Source: Halomonas caseinilytica (GTDB taxonomy: Bacteria > Pseudomonadota > Gammaproteobacteria > Pseudomonadales > Halomonadaceae). Taken from it: a stretch of 64,000 nucleotides of DNA. Numbering within the stretch: the first letter of the stretch is position 1; the number at the start of each line of letters is the position of its first letter. Position numbers and translations under genes: made by a program. Positions 49,262 through 58,217 of this stretch are shown one piece after another. The notes under the pieces were generated by a model. That model had not been told where the DNA came from. It worked only from the letters and a program-made list of their open reading frames with translations, and did not search any database. The stretch covers positions 248,001 to 312,000 of the forward strand of contig NZ_BDEP01000016.1 in the NCBI RefSeq assembly GCF_001662305.1, written 5' to 3'.

Positions 49262-50461
49262 ATGATTCAGGTTTCATTACCCTTCACCCGTGAGGAATAC
49301 GCTGGCCGGCTATGGAAGGTACGCACCGAAATGGCGAGCCGGGGTATCGACGTACTGATCATCAGCGACCCGTCCAACATGGCGTGGTTGACCGGTTACG
49401 ATGGCTGGTCGTTCTATGTGCATCAGTGCGTGCTGCTCGGCCTCGAGGGCGAGCCGGTCTGGTATGGACGACGCATGGATGCCAATGGGGCGCTGCGCAC
49501 CTGCTGGATAGATCCGGACAACATCACCTATTACCCGGATCACTATGTCCAGAATCCGGACATGCATCCCATGGACTACCTGGCCCAGACGATCCTGCCC
49601 GATCGCGGCTGGCACAAGGGTGTCGTGGGCATGGAAATGGACAACTATTACTTCTCGGCCAAGGCCTATCAGTGCCTGCTGAGGGAACTGCCCCATGCGC
49701 GTTTCATGGACGCCAACTCGCTCGTCAACTGGTGTCGTGCCATCAAGTCGCCCCAGGAAATCGAGTACATGCGCGTCGCCGGCAAGATCGTCGCCGGCAT
49801 GCACTCGCGTATTCTCGAGGTCATAGAGCCGGGGCTGCCCAAGAGCAAGCTGGTGTCGGAGATCTACCGGGTCGGCATCGAAGGCTGGACGTCGCCCGAG
49901 GGCCAGGTATTCGGTGGCGACTATCCGGCCATCGTGCCGATGCTGCCCACCGGGCAGGATGCGGCGGCGCCTCATCTGACCTGGGACGATTCGCCGTTTC
50001 GCGAGGGCGAGGGGACCTTCTTCGAGATCGCCGGCGTCTACAAGCGCTATCACGCGCCGATGTCGCGCACCGTCTACCTGGGGCGTCCGCCGTCGGAGTT
50101 CGTGCGCGCCGAGTCGGCCCTGCTCGAGGGGATCGAGAGTGGACTGGAAGTGGCCAGGCCCGGCAATCGTACGGCCGATATCGCCATGGCATTGGGTGCG
50201 GCCATGGACAAGTACGGCTTCGACCGGGGCGGCGCACGCTGCGGCTATCCCATCGGCATCAGTTATCCGCCGGACTGGGGCGAGCGCACCATGAGCCTTC
50301 GCCCTTCCGACGAGACGATCCTCGAGCCGGGAATGACGTTTCATTTCATGCCCGGCCTGTGGGTCGAGGACTGGGGCCTCGAGATCACCGAAAGTATTCT
50401 GATCACCGAAAACGGTTGCGAGACGCTGGCCGATTTCCCGCGCCAGCTGTTCGTCAAGTAA
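49262..50461 (+). CDS. doeA: Ectoine hydrolase
   Basis: 399 residues from the ATG at 49262, the length I recall for DoeA of Halomonas elongata; an in-frame TTG at 49247 is less likely. The protein has the creatinase/prolidase (M24) layout: an N-terminal domain with ISDPSNMAWLTGYDGWSFYVHQ, and a C-terminal pita-bread domain with EGTFFEIAGVYKRYHAPMSRTVYLG, CGYPIGISYPPDWGE and WGLEITESILIT. The full metal-ligand set of true peptidases is not kept, as in DoeA/EutD. It opens the ectoine ring to Nα-acetyl-L-2,4-diaminobutyrate. It is the first gene of the doeABXCD cluster, divergent from enuR. Confidence 0.95.
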   Translation: MIQVSLPFTREEYAGRLWKVRTEMASRGIDVLIISDPSNMAWLTGYDGWSFYVHQCVLLGLEGEPVWYGRRMDANGALRTCWIDPDNITYYPDHYVQNPDMHPMDYLAQTILPDRGWHKGVVGMEMDNYYFSAKAYQCLLRELPHARFMDANSLVNWCRAIKSPQEIEYMRVAGKIVAGMHSRILEVIEPGLPKSKLVSEIYRVGIEGWTSPEGQVFGGDYPAIVPMLPTGQDAAAPHLTWDDSPFREGEGTFFEIAGVYKRYHAPMSRTVYLGRPPSEFVRAESALLEGIESGLEVARPGNRTADIAMALGAAMDKYGFDRGGARCGYPIGISYPPDWGERTMSLRPSDETILEPGMTFHFMPGLWVEDWGLEITESILITENGCETLADFPRQLFVK

Positions 50462-50470
50462 GGAGCCCCC

Positions 50471-51499
50471 ATGAGCAAGCAACCCGGCCCGCAACGGCCC
50501 AGCCCGATTTCCGCCACCGTCGACTTCGAGGCCGACGGTGTCCAGCATGGCTTTCTCAAGCTGCCGATTTCCAATGACGAGTCCGCCTGGGGTGCGGTAA
50601 TGATTCCCGTCACCGTGGTCAAGCGTGGCGAAGGCCCCACCGCGTTGCTGACCGGCGGCAATCACGGCGACGAGTACGAGGGCATCACGGCCCTGCAGAA
50701 GCTGTCCAGCCGACTGAGGGCGGAGGATGTCCAGGGGCGGGTGATCATCGTGCCGATGATGAACACGCCCGCCTGCACGGCCGGTCGCCGGACCTCGCCG
50801 ATGGATGGCGGCAACCTCAATCGCAGCTTCCCGGGAGACCCGGACGGCTCCGTCACCGAGAAGATCGCCGACTACTTCACCCGGGTGCTGGTACCGATGA
50901 GCGATGTTGTGCTCGACCTGCACTCCGGGGGGCGGACGCTGGACATCATTCCGTTCGCTGCCTCCCACGTGCTCGATGATGCCGACCAGCAGCGCCGTGC
51001 CCTGGAAGGGGCCAAGGCCTTCGGGGCGCCCTATGCCATCATGATGTTCGAGCTTGATGCCGAGGCGCTGTTCGATACTGCCGTGGAGCGCCAGGGCAAG
51101 ATCTTCGTGGCCACCGAGCTGGGTGGCGGCGGCACCTCGACGCCCGAGAGCCTGGCCATCACCGAGCGCGGCATCGATAACTTCCTGGTGCACTACGGCC
51201 TGGTCGAAGGCGAGCTACAGCTGCCCGATGCGCCCCAGGTCTACCTCGACATGCCCGATGCCAGTTGCTACGTGCAGAGCGAGCACACCGGCCTGCTCGA
51301 GCTGACCGTGGCACTGGGCGAGGCGGTGACGCAGGGGCAGGTCATTGCCCGGGTCTATGACATGACCCGCAGCGGCGTGGCGCCCATCGAGTATCGCGCC
51401 GGGCGTGACGGCGTGCTGGCCGCACGGCGTTTCCCGGCCAGTGTCAACATGGGTGATACCATTGCGGTGATCGCCGAGGTCGTCGAGTCGCTCGGCTGA
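50471..51499 (+). CDS. doeB: Nα-acetyl-L-2,4-diaminobutyrate deacetylase
   Basis: 342 residues of the succinylglutamate desuccinylase/aspartoacylase (M14-like) zinc family. The first zinc motif is TGGNHGDEYEG (His and Glu, about residues 59-69), the third ligand lies in VVLDLHSGG, and the substrate arginine segment is GGNLNRSFPG. It removes the acetyl group from the DoeA product to give L-2,4-diaminobutyrate. The ATG follows AGGAG, and the gene lies 9 bp after doeA. A ligand-like C-terminal beta domain (about residues 250-342) is typical for the DoeB/EutE group. Confidence 0.95.
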   Translation: MSKQPGPQRPSPISATVDFEADGVQHGFLKLPISNDESAWGAVMIPVTVVKRGEGPTALLTGGNHGDEYEGITALQKLSSRLRAEDVQGRVIIVPMMNTPACTAGRRTSPMDGGNLNRSFPGDPDGSVTEKIADYFTRVLVPMSDVVLDLHSGGRTLDIIPFAASHVLDDADQQRRALEGAKAFGAPYAIMMFELDAEALFDTAVERQGKIFVATELGGGGTSTPESLAITERGIDNFLVHYGLVEGELQLPDAPQVYLDMPDASCYVQSEHTGLLELTVALGEAVTQGQVIARVYDMTRSGVAPIEYRAGRDGVLAARRFPASVNMGDTIAVIAEVVESLG

Positions 51500-51521
51500 A
51501 TACGGACAATCAGGTAGCCCC

Positions 51522-51998
51522 ATGAAGCTCGATCGCTATGATCTGAAGATCCTCGAGATCCTGTCTCGGGACGGTCGTATCACCAAGTCGAAGCTGGCCG
51601 AGGCCATCAATCTCTCGGTCAGCCCCTGCTGGGAGCGTGTGCGACGCCTGGAAAAGGCCGGTGTCATCGAAGGCTATGGTGCCCGGCTCAATACCGACGT
51701 CCTGGTCAAGCGCACCCCGGTCTGGGTCCAGATCGAACTCAAGGCCCACAATGCCGAGAGTTTCGCGCGCTTCGAGGCGCTGGTACACGACACGCCGGAG
51801 GTGACCGAATGCGTGGCCGTCGGCGGCGGGCTCGATTATCTGGTCAAGATCGAGGCGGCCTCCATCGACACCTATCAGCGCCTGATCGACGATTGGCTGA
51901 CCTCGGATGTCGGCATCGAGCGTTATTTCACCTACATCATCACCAAGACCGTCAAGCGCCCGTCGGCGGGCATTTCCGCCGATGACATCGCGACATGA
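51522..51998 (+). CDS. doeX: Lrp/AsnC-family regulator DoeX
   Basis: 158 residues. The N-terminal helix-turn-helix LKILEILSRDGRITKSKLAEAINLSVSPCWERVRRLEKAG (about residues 6-45) is followed by the RAM ligand-binding domain with VTECVAVGGGLDYLVKIEA and a SDVGIERYFTYIITKTVK ending. AsnC-type proteins sit in most ectoine-degradation clusters. In Halomonas elongata DoeX binds DNA near doeA and is thought to activate the pathway. Here it lies between doeB and doeC in the same order. The second regulator of the cluster is EnuR. Confidence 0.93.
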   Translation: MKLDRYDLKILEILSRDGRITKSKLAEAINLSVSPCWERVRRLEKAGVIEGYGARLNTDVLVKRTPVWVQIELKAHNAESFARFEALVHDTPEVTECVAVGGGLDYLVKIEAASIDTYQRLIDDWLTSDVGIERYFTYIITKTVKRPSAGISADDIAT

Positions 51999-52189
51999 GA
52001 CGCCACGACGTCGTGCAGAAAAAACACCAAGTCAGTCGCTCGGGAAAAAAAATCCTCATGCCTCAGGCGGCTTGCTTCGAAAAGTCCTGAACCGTCATCT
52101 CCCTTACCATGGAGGCATCACACGGCCAGCGCCGTGGTTGTCTTCATGGTCGGCGTCGCCTGGGCGTCGGCATGTCAGGGGAGGTGCTT

Positions 52190-53671
52190 ATGACGCTGTC
52201 CAACCAACTCAGCGATCTGCGACTGTTCCGTCAGTATGCCTATATCGACGGCAAGTGGACTCACGGCGATAACGGCCGTGAGGAAGCTGTCTTCGATCCG
52301 GCCACCGGTGAGGCCATCGGCCATATCCCGGTGCTGGAATCCGAGCAGATCCGGGGCGCGGTGGACGCCGCCGAGGCGGCTTTCGTGCAATGGCGCGCGC
52401 TGCGCGCCGACGAGCGCTGCGAGCGCCTGCTGGCCTGGTATGACCTGTTGCAGGCCAACCGCGAAGATCTGGCTACCATCATGACCCTGGAGCAGGGCAA
52501 GCCCCTGCCCGACGCCCGTGGCGAGGTCGAGTACGGAGCCAGCTTCGTGCGCTGGTTCGCCGAGGAGGGCAAGCGTACCTTCGGTGATACCATCCCCAGC
52601 CATATTCCCAATGCCGCCCTCGGTACCATCAAGGAACCGGTGGGCATCGCCGCGCTGATCACGCCTTGGAACTTCCCGCTGGCGATGATCACCCGCAAGG
52701 CCGCCGCCGCCATGGCCGCCGGTTGCCCGGTGATCGTCAAGCCGGCCCACGAGACTCCTTACTCGGCGCTGGCACTGGCCGAACTGGCCGAGCGCGCCGG
52801 TATTCCCGCCGGGGTCTTCAACGTGGTGCTGGGTGATGCCCCCGAGGTGTCGAAGCTGCTGTGCGATGACGAGCGCATCAAGGCGCTGTCCTTCACCGGC
52901 TCCACCCGGGTCGGCCGTCTGCTGCTGGAGCAGAGTGCGAACACCGTCAAGCGCGTGTCGCTCGAGCTCGGCGGCAATGCCCCCTTCATCGTGGGGCCGG
53001 ACATGGATCCTCGGGAAGCGGCCTTCGCGGCGGTGGCGGCCAAGTTCCAGACTGCCGGCCAGGACTGCCTGGCGGCCAACCGCATCCTGGTTCACGAGTC
53101 GATCCATGACGAGTTCGTGGCACAGTTCGCCGAGCGCATGGCGGCGTTGACCGTGGGCAACGGCCTGGAAAGCGAAGTGGACCTGGGGCCGCTGATCCAC
53201 CGCCAGGCGGTCGAGAAAGCCTCGGCCATCGTCGACGATGCGCTGTCTCGCGGGGCTACCCTGGTGGCGGGCGACCAGCGCGAGGCGCCCGGTCCGAATT
53301 TCTTCATGCCGACCCTGCTCACCGGCGTGACGCCGCAGATGCAGGTGTGGCGCGAGGAGAACTTCGCACCGGTGGCGGGCATCACGTCCTATCGCGACGA
53401 CGACGACGTCATCGAGATGGCCAACGATACCGAGTACGGCCTGGCGGCCTATGTCTACACCCACGACATCCGCCGCATCTGGAAGCTGCTGCGGGCGCTG
53501 GAGTACGGCATGGTCTCGGTCAACTCGGTGAAGATGACCGGCCCCCCGGTGCCCTTTGGCGGCGTCAAGCAGTCGGGGCTGGGTCGCGAGGGCGGTGTGA
53601 CCGGTATCGATGAGTATCTGGAGACGAAGTATTACTGCTTGGGTGCCCTGGGCTCCGTTTCCGGGAGCTGA
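52190..53671 (+). CDS. doeC: Aspartate-semialdehyde dehydrogenase of ectoine degradation
   Basis: 493 residues from the ATG at 52190, with GGAGGT just upstream. It belongs to the succinate-semialdehyde-dehydrogenase-like ALDH branch: LITPWNFPLAMITRK, FTGSTRVGRLL, the glutamate in LELGGNAPF, the catalytic Cys293 in AGQDCLAANR, and the C-terminal PFGGVKQSGLGREGG. In the pathway it oxidises L-aspartate-4-semialdehyde, made by DoeD, to aspartate. About 190 bp separate it from doeX, so a secondary promoter is possible. GabD-like enzymes are the alternative label, but the context decides. Confidence 0.93.
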   Translation: MTLSNQLSDLRLFRQYAYIDGKWTHGDNGREEAVFDPATGEAIGHIPVLESEQIRGAVDAAEAAFVQWRALRADERCERLLAWYDLLQANREDLATIMTLEQGKPLPDARGEVEYGASFVRWFAEEGKRTFGDTIPSHIPNAALGTIKEPVGIAALITPWNFPLAMITRKAAAAMAAGCPVIVKPAHETPYSALALAELAERAGIPAGVFNVVLGDAPEVSKLLCDDERIKALSFTGSTRVGRLLLEQSANTVKRVSLELGGNAPFIVGPDMDPREAAFAAVAAKFQTAGQDCLAANRILVHESIHDEFVAQFAERMAALTVGNGLESEVDLGPLIHRQAVEKASAIVDDALSRGATLVAGDQREAPGPNFFMPTLLTGVTPQMQVWREENFAPVAGITSYRDDDDVIEMANDTEYGLAAYVYTHDIRRIWKLLRALEYGMVSVNSVKMTGPPVPFGGVKQSGLGREGGVTGIDEYLETKYYCLGALGSVSGS

Positions 53672-53689
53672 GCATGCGGCGCTCGGTCA

Positions 53690-53840
53690 GGCGGTGTTAA
53701 AAATTGGCTCAAGCTGCTCATTTACTCAATGTAAACTCCGCTTTTTCGCCGATTTTTGCCTTGCCTGACCATCGCTCCTCGCAGAGCTCTTTCGCCTGGA
53801 GTACTGCGTAACCTGCTGCCGAATCGCCGATCCCAGGAAT
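53690..53840 (-). repeat. Candidate dispersed intergenic element between doeC and doeD
   Basis: This non-coding stretch contains TTTACTCAATGTAAA (53721-53735), T-rich blocks on either side and a short closing GGAGTACTGCGTAAC segment. Read on the minus strand it ends an open frame with KAEFTLSK, a peptide I remember as a recurrent small annotated ORF in pseudomonads and Halomonas. That points to a repeated element rather than a gene. Only one copy was noticed here, so the call rests on memory. Confidence 0.35.
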
Positions 53841-53908
53841 CGCCGGGACAAACCGAATTCGATGAACCTTCTCTCCGGCGGAGCCGGGGGGCCTTACTGG
53901 AGAAGCGC

Positions 53909-55318
53909 ATGACCACGCACAAGGATCTGATCGATCGCGATCGCAAGGTAACCTTCCACGCCTCCACGCACCTGCGCGACTTCGCCCAGGGCGACGCACC
54001 GGGCCGCGTGATCACCGGCGGCAAGGGCATCAAGATCGTCGACAAGGACGGCCGCGAGTTCATCGACGGCTTTGCCGGCCTGTACTGCGTCAACATCGGC
54101 TATGGCCGCAGCGAGGTCGCCGAGGCGATCTACCAGCAGGCCCTGGAAATGTCCTATTACCATACCTATGTGGGGCACTCCAACGAGCCGCAGATCGCGC
54201 TTTCCGAGAAGATCCTCGAGCTGGCCGGTCCCGGCATGTCCAAGGTCTACTACGGCATGTCCGGCAGCGATGCCAACGAGACCCAGCTCAAGATCGTGCG
54301 CTACTACAACAACGTGCTCGGCCGCCCGCAGAAGAAGAAGGTCATCTCGCGGATGCGCGGCTATCACGGCTCCGGCATCGCCTCTGGCTCGCTGACCGGG
54401 CTGAAGGCATTCCACGATCATTTCGATCTGCCGATCGAGACGATCCGCCACACCGAGGCGCCGTACTACTATCATCGCGCCGCGGAGCAGGAAGGCATGA
54501 CCGAGCGGGAGTTCTCCAAGCATTGTGCCGCCAAGCTGGAGGAGATGATCCTGTCCGAAGGACCGGACACCGTGGCCGCCTTCATCGGCGAGCCGGTACT
54601 CGGCACCGGTGGCATCGTGCCGCCGCCCGAAGGGTACTGGGACGAGATCCAGGCGGTGCTGGCCAAGTATGACGTGCTGCTGATCGCCGACGAGGTGGTG
54701 TGCGGCTTCGGTCGCACGGGCAGCGACTTCGGCAGCCATCACTACGGTATCAAGCCAGACCTGATCACCATCGCCAAGGGCCTGACCAGCGCCTATCAGC
54801 CGCTTTCCGGCGTGATCGTCGGCGACCGTGTATGGGAAGTGCTCGAGCAGGGAACCGGCGAGTACGGCCCGATCGGTCACGGCTGGACCTACTCCGGCCA
54901 TGCCCTGGGCTGTGCCGCCGGGCTGGCCAACCTGGCGATCATCGAGCGCGAGGGCCTCACCGCCAACGCCGCTGAGACCGGCGCTTACCTGCAGGAGCGC
55001 ATGAAGGCCACCTTCGCCGATCATCCGGTCGTCGGCCAGGTGCGTGGCGTGGGCATGATGGCGGCGCTGGAGTTCTCCGCCGACCCGGCGGCGCGTCGTC
55101 ACTTCGATCCGTCCCTCAAGGTCGGGCCGCGCATGTCCGCCGCCGCCCTAGAGGAAGATCTGATCGCACGTGCCATGCCGCAGGGCGACATCCTCGGCTT
55201 TGCGCCGCCGCTGACCACCACGCGCGAGGAAGTCGACGAGATCGTCGCGCGCACCGAGCGGGCGGTGAACAAGGTGACCGATGCGCTGACGCGGGAAGGT
55301 GCCATCCAGGCCGCCTGA
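53909..55318 (+). CDS. doeD: L-2,4-diaminobutyrate transaminase of ectoine degradation
   Basis: 469 residues from the ATG at 53909 (GGAGA upstream). It is a class III PLP aminotransferase with FIDGFAGLYCVNIGYG, YYGMSGSDANETQLKIVRYY, the cofactor aspartate in LLIADEVVCGFGRTG, and the PLP-binding Lys290 in ITIAKGLTSAYQPLSG. In ectoine breakdown it converts diaminobutyrate to aspartate-semialdehyde, which DoeC oxidises. The sequence is also close to the SpuC/putrescine-pyruvate aminotransferase group, so the specificity rests on the cluster. A clear terminator hairpin follows. Confidence 0.92.
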   Translation: MTTHKDLIDRDRKVTFHASTHLRDFAQGDAPGRVITGGKGIKIVDKDGREFIDGFAGLYCVNIGYGRSEVAEAIYQQALEMSYYHTYVGHSNEPQIALSEKILELAGPGMSKVYYGMSGSDANETQLKIVRYYNNVLGRPQKKKVISRMRGYHGSGIASGSLTGLKAFHDHFDLPIETIRHTEAPYYYHRAAEQEGMTEREFSKHCAAKLEEMILSEGPDTVAAFIGEPVLGTGGIVPPPEGYWDEIQAVLAKYDVLLIADEVVCGFGRTGSDFGSHHYGIKPDLITIAKGLTSAYQPLSGVIVGDRVWEVLEQGTGEYGPIGHGWTYSGHALGCAAGLANLAIIEREGLTANAAETGAYLQERMKATFADHPVVGQVRGVGMMAALEFSADPAARRHFDPSLKVGPRMSAAALEEDLIARAMPQGDILGFAPPLTTTREEVDEIVARTERAVNKVTDALTREGAIQAA

Positions 55319-55357
55319 AGCTGTTGCAAGCGTTGAAGGTCACTGCGATGTGACGAT

Positions 55358-55387
55358 AATCGCCGTAGGGTTTTCCCTGCGGCGATT
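55358..55387 (+). terminator. Terminator hairpin between doeD and eutB
   Basis: AATCGCCGTAGGG (55358-55370) pairs with CCCTGCGGCGATT (55375-55387), with one G-U pair and a TTTT loop; GTGTCTT follows. It lies 40 bp after the doeD stop and indicates that eutB and the genes after it have their own promoter or are reached only by read-through. Confidence 0.7.
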
Positions 55388-55431
55388 GTGTCTTGGTGTT
55401 GCATGACCCTCGAGGAGAGAGGAGAGGTGAG

Positions 55432-56430
55432 ATGTCGCAGCCATCGCATGGCGTGACGCTGGCCGGGATCTACGCGGCGCGTCGGCGCATCGCCGGGCAG
55501 GCGGTACGCACGCCGCTGGTGTGCGCCGAGACCCTATCGCGGCGCTTCGAGGCCGAGATCCTGCTCAAGCTGGAGACCCTGCAACCCACCGGCGCCTTCA
55601 AGCTGCGTGGCGTCGCCAACATGATCGCGGCCTTGCTGGAACGCCACGGCCGCGAGGCGCTGACGGCAGGCGTGACCACCGCATCCACCGGCAATCATGG
55701 CCGGGCGGTGGCCTATGCCGCCTCGTGGCTAGGCGTGCCAGCGGTGATCTGCCTGTCGCGGCGGGTGCCCGACAATAAGGTTGCGGCCATCGAGGCCCTG
55801 GGCGCCGAGGTGCGGCGCGTCGGCGACAGCCAGGACGAAGCCTCCGACGAAGTCGCGCGACTGGTGGCCGAGAGTGGCATGGTCGCGATTCCTCCTTTCG
55901 ACGATCCCTTGATCGCCGCCGGTCAGGGGACCATTGGCCTGGAACTGATGGAGGACGCGCCGGATCTCGACCACGTTCTGGTGGGGCTTTCCGGCGGCGG
56001 CCTGCTGGGCGGCATCGGCGCAGCCCTCAAGGCGATCCGTCCGTCGCTGGAAGTGACCGGTGTGAGTCTGTCGCAAGGCGCGGCGATGCATGACAGCCTG
56101 CTGGCCGGCCATCCGGTGGCAGTCGAGGAGGTCGAAAGCCTCGGCGATTCGCTGGGCGGTGGCATCGGGCTGGACAATCGCTGCACCTTCGCGTTGGTAC
56201 GCGAGGTCATGGATTCACACTGGCGAGTCTCGGAACGCGCCATTGCCACGGCCATGGTCGAATTGCTCGAACACGAGAAACTGCTCGTCGAGGGTGCCGC
56301 CGCCGTGGGATTGGCGGCCCTGAATGAACATGACCTGGACGTGCGGGGGCGCAAGGTAGCGCTGGTGCTCTCCGGTAACGCCGTGTCGCTGGAGGCGCTT
56401 GATCGTGCCCGTGCCCTGGCGGGACGATGA
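55432..56430 (+). CDS. eutB: Hydroxyectoine utilisation dehydratase EutB
   Basis: 332 residues of the threonine-dehydratase-like PLP fold type II family. The PLP lysine is Lys57 in TGAFKLRGVANM, the phosphate-binding glycines are in LSGGGLLGGIGAALK, and TTASTGNHGRAVAYAASWLG is the substrate loop. EutB works with EutA and EutC in converting hydroxyectoine to ectoine in other bacteria. No eutA is in the window. The ATG at 55432 follows GAGAGGTGAG. It starts after a terminator and is followed 48 bp later by eutC, so the two are one unit. Threonine/serine dehydratase is the sequence-only alternative. Confidence 0.88.
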   Translation: MSQPSHGVTLAGIYAARRRIAGQAVRTPLVCAETLSRRFEAEILLKLETLQPTGAFKLRGVANMIAALLERHGREALTAGVTTASTGNHGRAVAYAASWLGVPAVICLSRRVPDNKVAAIEALGAEVRRVGDSQDEASDEVARLVAESGMVAIPPFDDPLIAAGQGTIGLELMEDAPDLDHVLVGLSGGGLLGGIGAALKAIRPSLEVTGVSLSQGAAMHDSLLAGHPVAVEEVESLGDSLGGGIGLDNRCTFALVREVMDSHWRVSERAIATAMVELLEHEKLLVEGAAAVGLAALNEHDLDVRGRKVALVLSGNAVSLEALDRARALAGR

Positions 56431-56478
56431 GCGTCGGCGTTGTGCCATTCGTTCTTCACGCTTCCCGGGAGGTTTTCC

Positions 56479-57423
56479 ATGCAGCTCTATCAGCGCGATG
56501 CCATTGCCCGAGCCGTCACCCTCGATCGTGATGCGCTGGCGGCGGTGGAGGCTGGGTTTGCCGCTCTTGGCCGGGGCGAGGTGGTGCAGCCGCCGATCCT
56601 GTCCATGGCCATCGAGGAGGCCAACGGTGAGGTCGACGTCAAGACGGCGCACATTCGTGGCGCCGAGCGCTTTGCCATCAAGGTCAGCCCGGGATTCTTC
56701 GACAATCCCAGGCTCGGCCTGCCAAGCCTCAATGGCCTGATGATGGTGTTCTCCGCCAGGACAGGCCTGGTGGAGGCGGTGCTCTTCGACGAAGGCTATC
56801 TGACCATGATCCGGACCGCTCTGGCCGGTGCCATCGCCGCCAAGCACCTGGCCAGGGAGAACAGCCATCGCGTGGCCGTGCTCGGTGCCGGCGAGCAGGC
56901 AGAGCGACAGGTGGAAGCCTTGCGGCTGGTGCGTGACATCCGAGTCGTCGATGTCTGGGCTCGGCGTCGGGAAGCCGCCGAGGCGTATGCCGAGGCGCTG
57001 CGCGGTCGTGGTCTGGAGGTCAATGTGCACACGGATGTGCCGGCGGCCTGCGAACGGGCCGACATCATCGTCACCACCACGCCGTCTCGGGAGCCGCTGC
57101 TGCAGGCTCGAGACCTGCCGGAGGGCGTGCACGTCACGGCGATGGGTTCCGACAGTCCCGGCAAGCGCGAACTGGACACGTCCTTGCTGACTCGTGCCGA
57201 TGCCTTCGTCTGCGATACACGGGCTCAGAGCGAGGCCAATGGCGAACTCAAGGCCTTCGCCGGCCATGAAACGCCTTTCAAGGTTCACGAGCTGGGACAG
57301 GTGATCGCGGCTCGCGAGATGCTGCGGCTGTCGGACGCCACCATCACGGTCTGCGACCTCACCGGCACCGGCGTGCAGGATACGGCCATCGCCGATTACG
57401 CCTTGTCCCGGCTGTCGGGCTAG
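56479..57423 (+). CDS. eutC: Ornithine cyclodeaminase-family protein EutC
   Basis: 314 residues of the ornithine cyclodeaminase/mu-crystallin family. The substrate region is VDVKTAHIRGAERFAIKVSPGFFDNP, the NAD-binding Rossmann motif is RVAVLGAGEQAERQVEAL (about residues 130-147), and TTPSREPLL and VTAMGSDSPGKRELD are further conserved blocks. EutC is a partner of EutB in hydroxyectoine catabolism; its exact reaction is not fully settled. GGGAGG is upstream of the ATG at 56479. It is co-transcribed with eutB and probably with the dehalogenase gene after it. Confidence 0.88.
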   Translation: MQLYQRDAIARAVTLDRDALAAVEAGFAALGRGEVVQPPILSMAIEEANGEVDVKTAHIRGAERFAIKVSPGFFDNPRLGLPSLNGLMMVFSARTGLVEAVLFDEGYLTMIRTALAGAIAAKHLARENSHRVAVLGAGEQAERQVEALRLVRDIRVVDVWARRREAAEAYAEALRGRGLEVNVHTDVPAACERADIIVTTTPSREPLLQARDLPEGVHVTAMGSDSPGKRELDTSLLTRADAFVCDTRAQSEANGELKAFAGHETPFKVHELGQVIAAREMLRLSDATITVCDLTGTGVQDTAIADYALSRLSG

Positions 57424-57509
57424 GGGCGCTCGGGCTTGCCGACGATGGGCAAAGGGACCAATCTTGAAGCCGAGGATGTCTGCATCAACCCCTTGTCGAG
57501 GAGAGCGTG

Positions 57510-58187
57510 ATGAGCCGACGCGTACTGGCCTTCGATGTCTATGGCACCCTGATCGATACGCATGGCGTGGTCGCCGAGTTGCAGACCCGCCTGGGGGATC
57601 CGTCCACGGCGATGGAGTTCTCGCGGCGCTGGCGCGACAAGCAGCTGGAGTACAGCTTCCGACGCGGGCTGATGGGCGCTTACGTGGACTTCGCGCGCTG
57701 TACCCGGGAGGCGCTGGACTTCATCGACCGGGCGCTGGGCGTCGGCTTGTCCGATACCGACAAGGAACATCTGATGGGCGCCTATGCGAGCCTGCCGGCC
57801 TTCGCCGATGCGAGAACGGCACTGGCCCGTCTCGCCGAGACCGGCATCACTTGCGTGGCCTTTTCCAACGGCAGTCGGCAGGCGGTGGCCGGGCTGCTCG
57901 AAGGTGCCGGGCTGAGCGAGTACTTCGCTGATATCGTCAGCGTCGAGGAGGTCAGACGCTTCAAGCCGGACCCGGCGGTCTATGCCTACCTGCGCCAGCG
58001 TCTCGAAGTCGAGCCCGGTGATACCTGGTTGATTTCCAGCAATGCCTTCGATGTCATCGGCGCGCGCCATGCCGGGCTGCATGCCGCCTGGGTCCGTCGC
58101 AGTCCGGAGGCCCCCTTCGATTCCTGGGGCATCGATCCCGACATCACGGTTTCCGATCTCGAGGGATTGGCCGACTACCTGAACTAG
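57510..58187 (+). CDS. HAD-family haloacid dehalogenase type II
   Basis: 225 residues from the ATG at 57510 with GAGGAG upstream. HAD motif I is AFDVYGTLIDT (nucleophile Asp), motif II is FSNGS, the motif III lysine lies in RRFKPDPAVY, and motif IV is ISSNAFDVIGARHAG. The family includes L-2-haloacid dehalogenases, but many members are phosphatases of unknown substrate. From memory, genes for this kind of protein recur in ectoine/hydroxyectoine utilisation clusters, and here it follows eutC by 86 bp in the same direction. The role in the pathway is not known. Confidence 0.85.
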   Translation: MSRRVLAFDVYGTLIDTHGVVAELQTRLGDPSTAMEFSRRWRDKQLEYSFRRGLMGAYVDFARCTREALDFIDRALGVGLSDTDKEHLMGAYASLPAFADARTALARLAETGITCVAFSNGSRQAVAGLLEGAGLSEYFADIVSVEEVRRFKPDPAVYAYLRQRLEVEPGDTWLISSNAFDVIGARHAGLHAAWVRRSPEAPFDSWGIDPDITVSDLEGLADYLN

Positions 58188-58217
58188 ATGAGGCGGGCCT
58201 TGGCGTGAGGCCGCCAT

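Noticed and set aside
53718..53999. Small minus-strand ORF ending KAEFTLSK between doeC and doeD
   Set aside because: It overlaps the doeD start, lacks a ribosome binding site, and is better explained as part of a repeated non-coding element.
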